Shown here piece after piece: positions 58,697 to 64,000 of a stretch of DNA of 64,000 nt (positions are counted from its first letter, which is position 1; every line of letters starts with the position of its first letter). This DNA is from Flavobacteriales bacterium (GTDB lineage Bacteria > Bacteroidota > Bacteroidia > Flavobacteriales_F > PHOS-HE28). The stretch spans positions 2,108,001-2,172,000 of the forward strand of contig JADJWA010000001.1 in assembly GCA_016716605.1 (NCBI GenBank). Reading direction: 5' to 3'. The notes beneath the pieces are model-generated. The model worked only from the letters and a program-made list of their open reading frames with translations. It ran no database searches and had not been told where the DNA came from. The position numbers and the translations under genes are program-made.

Positions 58697-59170
58697 ATGA
58701 ACATCCAAGACCCCGAAACCAACGTGCTGCGCACCCTGCTGGTCGATGCTCCTCCGGCGGCGGTATGGAAGGCACTGACCGATCCGAAATTGGCCCGCTT
58801 GTACATGGGCGCAATGCCGTGCTGCGAGCTGCACCCCGGAAAACCGCTGCAGTGGTTCGTCCGCGAAGAGAGCGGAGACCAGACCCTGGTGGCCAAGGGC
58901 ACCATCATGGCGGCGCAGCCCGGCGAGCGCCTGCGCTACACCACCTATAGCCCTTCGAGCAAATTGCCCGACGAGCCGGCCAGCCACACCACGGTTGACC
59001 TTCATCTGATCCCCGATGGCGACGGTACCCGCGTAGAGCTCTGGCAGGGTGATTTCGCGGGATTGCCCGATGCCGCCCGTCGTGCCCGCGAGGCCGGACG
59101 CAATTGGGTGGAGCACTTGGTGGGCCTGAAGCGGGTGTCGGAGGAGGTTTGGGAGGCCAAGGCAGCCTGA
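58697..59170 (+). CDS. AHSA1/SRPBCC-family protein
   Basis: This START-like fold protein has 157 residues. The N-terminal VDAPPAAVWKALTDPKLARLYM and the C-terminal NWVEHLVGLKRV helix are typical of the activator-of-Hsp90 homology 1-like family. Members bind hydrophobic ligands in a cavity; many are stress or toxin-tolerance proteins with unknown ligands. It is monocistronic and ends in a long hairpin shared with the convergent TPR gene. Confidence 0.85.
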   Translation: MNIQDPETNVLRTLLVDAPPAAVWKALTDPKLARLYMGAMPCCELHPGKPLQWFVREESGDQTLVAKGTIMAAQPGERLRYTTYSPSSKLPDEPASHTTVDLHLIPDGDGTRVELWQGDFAGLPDAARRAREAGRNWVEHLVGLKRVSEEVWEAKAA

Positions 59171-59182
59171 GCAGACAGTTTG

Positions 59183-59224
59183 AAGAAGAAGCGCCGGGAG
59201 CCATCGCTTCCGGCGTTTCTTCTT
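59183..59224. terminator. Bidirectional terminator
   Basis: Arms AAGAAGAAGCGCCGG and CCGGCGTTTCTTCTT (one mismatch) around a 12-base loop give an A-rich and a T-rich flank, suited to both the AHSA1 gene and the convergent TPR gene. Confidence 0.8.
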
Positions 59225-59240
59225 GCGGATTACCGAGAGG

Positions 59241-60116
59241 TCAGAACTCGATCACAGACTTGCGCTGCTTGCGCGGCTTCTTCGGGATCTCCTCCGCATC
59301 CGTCATGCAATAGTTTCGCACCACGAATTGCGCATCCTTGTCGCCCATCTCAGCGCAGCGCCTGAAATCGGGGCACGCGGCGTTCTTGTCGCGTTTGGCG
59401 TAGTGGCAATCGGCACGGTAGAAGTAGGCGGTGCGCTTCTCGGGGTCATCGGAATCGATCACGCGGGTGAAAGTGGCGATTGCCTTGTCATACTGCTCGT
59501 TCTCGAATTGAAGCACGCCCAGGCTCATCCAGCCGCCGGGTATGTCCGGATTCAGCCGCATGGCTTCATCGAGGTCGGCGATGCCTGCTTCTTCCTTGAA
59601 TTGCTCGCCGCGCACCACGCCGCGCAGGAAGAGCGCTTCGGCATGCTCGGCCTTGAGCTTCACTGCACGCTCCAAGCTCTTCATCGCACCGTCGTTGTTG
59701 CGGCCCATGTAATCGGCGCACGCGCGGTTGTACCAGGCGTCCGCATCCTTAGGGTCGAGGTCGATGGCGCGATCGCAATCACGCACGGCTTCTTTCAGGT
59801 TGCCTTGCGTGATGTGAACGGCGGACCTGCTCACGAACAGCCGCGCATCATCGGGGTCCTGCTTCTCGGCTTTCGCGTAGTCCATCAGGGCGCCGTGGAA
59901 ATTGCGCATGCGCTGCTTGATGTCCCCCCGGAATTTGAGCCCGCCAGCGAGTTCGGCATCCTGCTTCAGCGCGCTATCCGCATGTGCCAGGGCGATGTCA
60001 AGTGAATCGATCGCATAGGCGGCGCGAGCGGCAGTGAGATGTTCCTCGGCGGTGCGTTGCGCAAGGAGCGGTGTGACCGATAGGAAGAGCAGGGGCAGGG
60101 TGCCGATGCGGATCAT
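59241..60116 (-). CDS. Exported TPR-repeat protein
   Basis: This protein of 291 residues has a signal peptide (about 1-20, ending LLAQ) and about five TPR units (for example DADAWYNRACADYMGRNNDG and IPGGWMSLGVLQFENEQYDK). The tail is basic and proline-rich (IPKKPRKQRKSVIEF). It probably acts as a protein-binding scaffold in the periplasm. The start at 60116 gives a proper signal peptide; the Met at 60170 adds charged residues before it. It lies 50 bases downstream of the ABM-domain gene and may belong to the men operon transcript. Confidence 0.8.
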   Translation of the reverse strand: MIRIGTLPLLFLSVTPLLAQRTAEEHLTAARAAYAIDSLDIALAHADSALKQDAELAGGLKFRGDIKQRMRNFHGALMDYAKAEKQDPDDARLFVSRSAVHITQGNLKEAVRDCDRAIDLDPKDADAWYNRACADYMGRNNDGAMKSLERAVKLKAEHAEALFLRGVVRGEQFKEEAGIADLDEAMRLNPDIPGGWMSLGVLQFENEQYDKAIATFTRVIDSDDPEKRTAYFYRADCHYAKRDKNAACPDFRRCAEMGDKDAQFVVRNYCMTDAEEIPKKPRKQRKSVIEF

Positions 60117-60166
60117 GCAGTGCGTTTGGTTCTGGGCCGGGCGAAGATCGTGCAAAAGCGAGGCCC

Positions 60167-60463
60167 TCAAGGAAGGTGCTCAACGCGGTCAACGGTCCAG
60201 GCCTCGGTGGGCGCGGAGAAGAGCGGCTTCACGGCGGGCCAGACTTCGCTGAAGACATCACTGCTGCGGTAGCGCTCCAGGTCATCCGGACTGTCCCAGT
60301 GGCTATAGGTGAAGAACACGTTTGGTGCAGCGGTGTCGCGCAGCAGCTCCAAATGCCGGCAGCCAGGGAAGGAACGGATGCGCGGCTTCCACGATTCGAA
60401 CAGCTCAAGGAATCGCTCGGTATTCGATGGTGCGAAGGTCATTTTCACGATGCGGATGATCAT
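60167..60463 (-). CDS. Antibiotic-biosynthesis-monooxygenase (ABM)-domain protein
   Basis: This small protein of 98 residues has a ferredoxin-like ABM fold: MIIRIVKMTFAPSNTERFLEL, then FPGCRHLELLRD, then FFTYSHWDSPDDLERYRSS. Members of the family include quinol or heme monooxygenases and many uncharacterised dimers. It lies 29 bases after menE, so a link with quinone chemistry is possible but unproven. Confidence 0.85.
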   Translation of the reverse strand: MIIRIVKMTFAPSNTERFLELFESWKPRIRSFPGCRHLELLRDTAAPNVFFTYSHWDSPDDLERYRSSDVFSEVWPAVKPLFSAPTEAWTVDRVEHLP

Positions 60464-60492
60464 ACTGCTTTCGATTTCGCAGGTCCTATCGA

Positions 60493-61590
60493 CTACTGCG
60501 CGCGGATGACCTTCCCGCTCTCCGTCCTCGCGATGCGCCGCAGGGCCTGCACGCGCCGCGGCCATTCGTGCGGATGGAGAACGGCCATCAGCTTCTCCAT
60601 CACCTCGGGCAGCACTTCGTTCTGCGGCAATTCGGTTTCCAGCACAAGCATCAAGGCCTGGCCGAGCACGGGATCGGGGACGTGCGAGAAGTAATGCGGA
60701 TAGGGGATCACGCCAGCGGTCTTCGCTTCGAGCTGCTCGGGGAAGATCTTCTTGCCACCGCTGAGAATCACGTTGTCGATGCGTCCGAGCCAGCGGAAAT
60801 GCGTGTCATCGATCAGCTCCACCAGGTCATTGGTGACGTGCTGCTTGGTGGTGAGATGCGGCGTGTACACGACGAGGCAGCCGCGCGGGTCCCGGGCGAA
60901 GTGGCATTCGCCGAGCGCGGCGAAGTGGTCCTCAGGAGCTGGACCGTTCAGGCGGCGCAAGGCCACATGGGTCACGGTCTCGGTGCTGCCATAGCTCAGG
61001 AAGACCTGCACGCCGATCGTCCGGATGTCCTCCATCATTGCTTCGCTAACAGGGCCGCCGCCGAGCAGGATCATCTCGAACTGCCGTTCCACGCGGGCAC
61101 GATCCTCTTGGATGGCGCGGTGCAGCTGCAGAGGCACCATCGCTGCGAACTTGAAGCGGTCCTGCGCTTCCAGATTGCCCAGGACGCTGCCGCGCGGATC
61201 GATGAGGTGGATGTCGAGGCCCAGCGCGAAGGCCCGAACGAGCATCATCTTGCCAGCGACGAACTCGCACGGCAGGCAATGGAGCACGCGGTCGCCGGGC
61301 ATCAGGCCGAATGCGGCGCCGGTTAGCCGCGCGCTCATCACCAAATCGCGGCGGGGAATGGTGAAGCGCTTCGGCGGGCCGGTGGTTCCACTGGTGGCCG
61401 CGGGGAGTCCTCCGCGCCGCAGCACGAGGTGGAGCAAGGTGTAGAGCACATCGCGGTACCAGACTGTCCGGCGTTTCTCTCTCAGCTTGTCCACGATGCA
61501 GTAATAGTCGAAGCCCGTCAGGTTCGTGCCATCGACGGTGATGCGCTCGAAAGCCTTGGCGATGGGTGGATAGGACGTATGCGTGGCCAT
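60493..61590 (-). CDS. menE: o-Succinylbenzoate-CoA ligase
   Basis: This ANL-superfamily adenylating enzyme of 365 residues activates o-succinylbenzoate with CoA for menaquinone synthesis. The P-loop-like SGTTGPPKRF (about 67-76), the YGSTETVTH motif and WLGRIDNVILSGGKKI (hinge and second core domain) are visible, and the C-terminal catalytic Lys lies in TESGKVIRAQ. It is shorter than many ligases of the superfamily but usual for Bacteroidota MenE. The start at 61590 shares one base with the menC stop (TGATG). Confidence 0.93.
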   Translation of the reverse strand: MATHTSYPPIAKAFERITVDGTNLTGFDYYCIVDKLREKRRTVWYRDVLYTLLHLVLRRGGLPAATSGTTGPPKRFTIPRRDLVMSARLTGAAFGLMPGDRVLHCLPCEFVAGKMMLVRAFALGLDIHLIDPRGSVLGNLEAQDRFKFAAMVPLQLHRAIQEDRARVERQFEMILLGGGPVSEAMMEDIRTIGVQVFLSYGSTETVTHVALRRLNGPAPEDHFAALGECHFARDPRGCLVVYTPHLTTKQHVTNDLVELIDDTHFRWLGRIDNVILSGGKKIFPEQLEAKTAGVIPYPHYFSHVPDPVLGQALMLVLETELPQNEVLPEVMEKLMAVLHPHEWPRRVQALRRIARTESGKVIRAQ

Positions 61591-62642
61591 CAGTCGAGCA
61601 TCGATAGGTCCCAGGCCTCTTCTGGACGGTAGCGCAGGAGGCCTTTCTCCGCGAGCAGGGGTGAGGGGATGTTGTTCGTGTACACCTTGCCGGTGCCCAG
61701 GCCTTGCGCAGAGCTCACATTCAAGGTGGCCGTGAACTGCGCGATGGCGTTCAGGCCGATGCTGCTCTCGAGCGCAGAGGTGATCCACCAGCCGATGCCG
61801 CGCTGGTCCGCGAGCGTGATCCAATCGTTCGTGGAGTCCCACCCGCCCACGAGGCTGGGCTTGATCACGATGTGCTGCGGCTTCACATGGTCGAGCAGGT
61901 CCACCTTCGCGTCGTGCGTGTTCAGGCCGATGAGGTCCTCGTCGAGCGCGATCGGGACCGGTGTCGTGGCGCACAATTCCTCCATCACCTCGTAGAGCCC
62001 CGGAGGCACGGGTTGCTCAATGCTGTGGACCTGCAGTTCTGCTAAACGCTTCAGCACATCCGGTGCCTGCTGAGCGCTGAATGCGCCGTTCGCATCCACG
62101 CGCAGGGTGATTTCCTCCGCGCTGTGCTCTTTCCGGACGGCACGCAACAGCTCGAGCTCATCATCGATCCCGATTGCCCCGATCTTCATCTTCAGCGTGG
62201 TGAAGCCGCTCTCGATCTGCTCCTTGATGCGCTGCTTCATCGTGGCCTTATTGCCCATCCACACCAGGCCGTTGATGGGGATGCCCTGCTTGCCGAGCGT
62301 GAATGCCGAGGGGAAGAGCGTCTTGGTGCCGCCCGCTTGCAGGTCGCGCAGGCATTGCTCCACTGCGAACCGCACGCTCGGGACATCCACCAGGTCTCCG
62401 TTGAGACGCTCCTGCCAATCACTCGTGCGCTCACAGAGCTCAGTGAGCTTCAGTTTCACATCCGCAGGGAACTCCTTGCTATGGCCGGGGAACAGCGTGG
62501 CCTCACCGATGCCTTTCAGTTCCGGCGCCTCTTCATTCCATGCGATCAGGTACCAGACGGTGCGGGCATGGATGGGGCCTTTCGAGGTGCCGAGCTCAAA
62601 GCGCGGCTGCAGCGTGCGTTCGATCCAGCGCGCCTTGATCAT
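61590..62642 (-). CDS. menC: o-Succinylbenzoate synthase (enolase superfamily)
   Basis: This enzyme of 350 residues dehydrates SHCHC to o-succinylbenzoate. The catalytic Lys pair and metal ligands of the muconate lactonizing subgroup are recognisable: LKMKIGAIG, LRVDANGAF (Asp), IEQPV (Glu), LDEDL (Asp) and VIKPSLVGG (Lys). The start at 62642 lies in an ATGA overlap with the menA stop. The longer in-frame extension to 62798 lies in the menA sequence. Confidence 0.94.
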   Translation of the reverse strand: MIKARWIERTLQPRFELGTSKGPIHARTVWYLIAWNEEAPELKGIGEATLFPGHSKEFPADVKLKLTELCERTSDWQERLNGDLVDVPSVRFAVEQCLRDLQAGGTKTLFPSAFTLGKQGIPINGLVWMGNKATMKQRIKEQIESGFTTLKMKIGAIGIDDELELLRAVRKEHSAEEITLRVDANGAFSAQQAPDVLKRLAELQVHSIEQPVPPGLYEVMEELCATTPVPIALDEDLIGLNTHDAKVDLLDHVKPQHIVIKPSLVGGWDSTNDWITLADQRGIGWWITSALESSIGLNAIAQFTATLNVSSAQGLGTGKVYTNNIPSPLLAEKGLLRYRPEEAWDLSMLD

Positions 62643-63559
62643 GCCACAAGGATAAGTCCGGCGCCGAAGGCGAGCGCCGTGAAGAAGGTGGTGAGCGCGA
62701 GCTTCTTCAACTGCGGGTCGAGCGAGGCGGGATCGTGCGCGCGCAGTACGCTGCGCAGGTGCGTGCCGAGTGCAGGCAGGGTGATCAACCAGCCCCATTG
62801 CGGCATGGCGCGGAAGGTGATGGCCGTGTATGCGATGAGGCAGAGAAGGCCGGTGGCGATGAGGATCCCGTGGTAGCCTTTTGCGTTATCGAAGCCTAGC
62901 CGCACGGCCATGGTGATCTTGCCGCTGGCCTTGTCGTTCTTGATGTCGCGCAGGTTGTTCACGTTGAGCACGCCTGTGCTGAAGCAGCCGAAGGCGATGG
63001 CGGGCAACAGGATCAGAGGTTCGATGCCGTGCGCATGCAGGTAGAAGGTCCCGCAGACGCCCACGATGCCGAAGAAGAGGAAGACGCTCACATCGCCCAG
63101 CCCAGCGTAGCCGTATGGATCCTTGCCGAAGGTGTATTTCACGGCCGCGCCGATGGCGACCAGGCCCAGCAGGAGGAAAACGAGCATCGTGGCAGAGAAG
63201 CCGAGCGCAGTGACGATGAGCGCGATGCCGCATGCGAATGCGAGCGCGCCACAGATGAGCATCGCGCGCTTCATCTGCGTCGGACTTATCGCGCCGCTCT
63301 GCACTGCGCGCTGCGGGCCGACGCGTTCTCCATTATCGGTGCCATGCTGGTGATCGCCGAGGTCGTTGGCCAGGTTGCTGAGGATCTGCAGGAGGATGGC
63401 CGTGAGAAGGGCCAGGGCGAACACGAATCCGGAGAACTGCCCCGGTCCGGTGCGATGATCGAGGTCGAAGGCCAATGCGCTCCCCACGATGATGCTGCTC
63501 ACCGCCAAGGGCAGCGTGCGCATGCGGAGGGCATGGAGCCAGTGCTTCAGGTCCGCCAT
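62639..63559 (-). CDS. menA: 1,4-Dihydroxy-2-naphthoate prenyltransferase
   Basis: This UbiA-family membrane prenyltransferase of 306 residues joins DHNA to a polyprenyl chain. The first Asp-rich motif is present as NLANDLGDHQHGTDN (about 63-77) and the second as NNLRDIKNDKASG (about 200-212), with eight or so membrane helices. It starts directly beside the menD stop and overlaps menC by four bases, in a continuous men operon read leftwards. Confidence 0.95.
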   Translation of the reverse strand: MADLKHWLHALRMRTLPLAVSSIIVGSALAFDLDHRTGPGQFSGFVFALALLTAILLQILSNLANDLGDHQHGTDNGERVGPQRAVQSGAISPTQMKRAMLICGALAFACGIALIVTALGFSATMLVFLLLGLVAIGAAVKYTFGKDPYGYAGLGDVSVFLFFGIVGVCGTFYLHAHGIEPLILLPAIAFGCFSTGVLNVNNLRDIKNDKASGKITMAVRLGFDNAKGYHGILIATGLLCLIAYTAITFRAMPQWGWLITLPALGTHLRSVLRAHDPASLDPQLKKLALTTFFTALAFGAGLILVA

Positions 63560-64000
63560 CTATTCGCGCAGCTTCTTGAAATACTCGCGCAACACCTTCG
63601 GACTCAGCTCCGCATCCGTGCGCACCACCAGAACCGCTGGCTGCCCGTGATCGCCATAGAGCCAGCCGAGGCCATCGCTCAGCGTCGCTTCATCGGTCGC
63701 TTCCTTCCATGGCACGCCGAAGGATTCCACCAGCGCCAGTGGATCGCGTCCGTGCGGCGCCTCAAACCATTTGAGCAGTTCGGGGTCCTTGTCCGGCCCT
63801 TCGATGTAGCGGAAGATGTTGCCGCCGCCGTTATCGATCACGATCACGCGCAGGGCAGGGGCGAGGTGCCCGTTCCAGAAGGCGTTGCTATCGTAGAGGA
63901 AGGCCGTGTCGCCGGTGATCAGCGTGGTGGGCCGCTGCGAGGCGAAGGCGCTGCCCACCGCCGTGCTCGTGCAGCCGTCGATGCCGCTGGTGCCGCGATT
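63560..64000 (-). CDS. menD: MenD (SEPHCHC synthase), C-terminal part only; cut by the window edge
   Basis: Only the last 146 codons lie in the window. The thiamine-diphosphate-binding region is clear: NRGTSGIDGCTSTAVG at the window edge, then TLITGDTAFLYDSNAFWN (the GDx(n)N cofactor motif) and IVIDNGGGNIF. The enzyme adds 2-oxoglutarate to isochorismate in menaquinone synthesis. The frame is open to base 64000, and the N-terminal two thirds lie beyond the window. Confidence 0.93.
   Translation of the reverse strand, partial: NRGTSGIDGCTSTAVGSAFASQRPTTLITGDTAFLYDSNAFWNGHLAPALRVIVIDNGGGNIFRYIEGPDKDPELLKWFEAPHGRDPLALVESFGVPWKEATDEATLSDGLGWLYGDHGQPAVLVVRTDAELSPKVLREYFKKLRE

Overview
The window is GC-rich chromosomal DNA from a member of the Bacteroidota, most likely Flavobacteriales-like and probably an environmental or metagenome-derived genome. 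Three things support this: a fused lpxC-fabZ gene, several large surface proteins with type IX secretion (T9SS) C-terminal signals, and a menaquinone operon. Many starts are preceded by TAnnTT(T/C)G boxes, which resemble the Bacteroidota -7 promoter element, and Shine-Dalgarno motifs are not evident. I see no tRNA, rRNA, CRISPR array, insertion sequence or prophage.

Layout. 0.1-5 kb: a small membrane protein, a DUF4062-STAND ATPase-TPR protein, and a bestrophin-type channel. The bestrophin gene is flanked by two 3'-terminal remnants of class III nucleotide cyclase genes. 5-18.6 kb: a tightly packed signalling operon holding an orphan Hpt protein, a NarL-type response regulator, two TPR-sensor hybrid histidine kinases, a beta-propeller/Y_Y_Y adenylate cyclase with a receiver domain, and a beta-propeller/Y_Y_Y hybrid kinase. 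The last three junctions are ATGA overlaps. This operon is the most unusual system in the window: one phosphorelay pool appears to feed both a transcription factor and a cAMP-producing enzyme.

18.9-22.2 kb: a dedicated exosortase with its single MSEP-CTERM substrate. 22.4-34.8 kb: mostly housekeeping genes (fatty acid desaturase, Omp85 protein, uracil-DNA glycosylase, OsmC, lipoyl synthase, GAPDH, DEAD-box helicase, LpxC-FabZ, LpxA). The helicase and lpxC genes are each broken by a one-base deletion, probably sequencing errors. 35-50 kb: T9SS cargo, namely a small secreted protein, a protein with an S74-type chaperone domain, and three tandem giant paralogs. Each paralog has a His-rich segment right after the signal peptide, a propeller-like region, PKD repeats and a type B sorting domain.

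50-64 kb: uvrA, an ECF sigma factor, a tiny conserved-looking gene, a second fatty acid desaturase, a late lipid A-type acyltransferase, endonuclease III with an incomplete iron-sulfur cysteine set, a decayed AlkC-type DNA alkylation repair gene, a glycosyltransferase, an AHSA1-family protein, a TPR protein, and a menD-menA-menC-menE operon (menD is cut by the window edge) followed by an ABM-domain protein.
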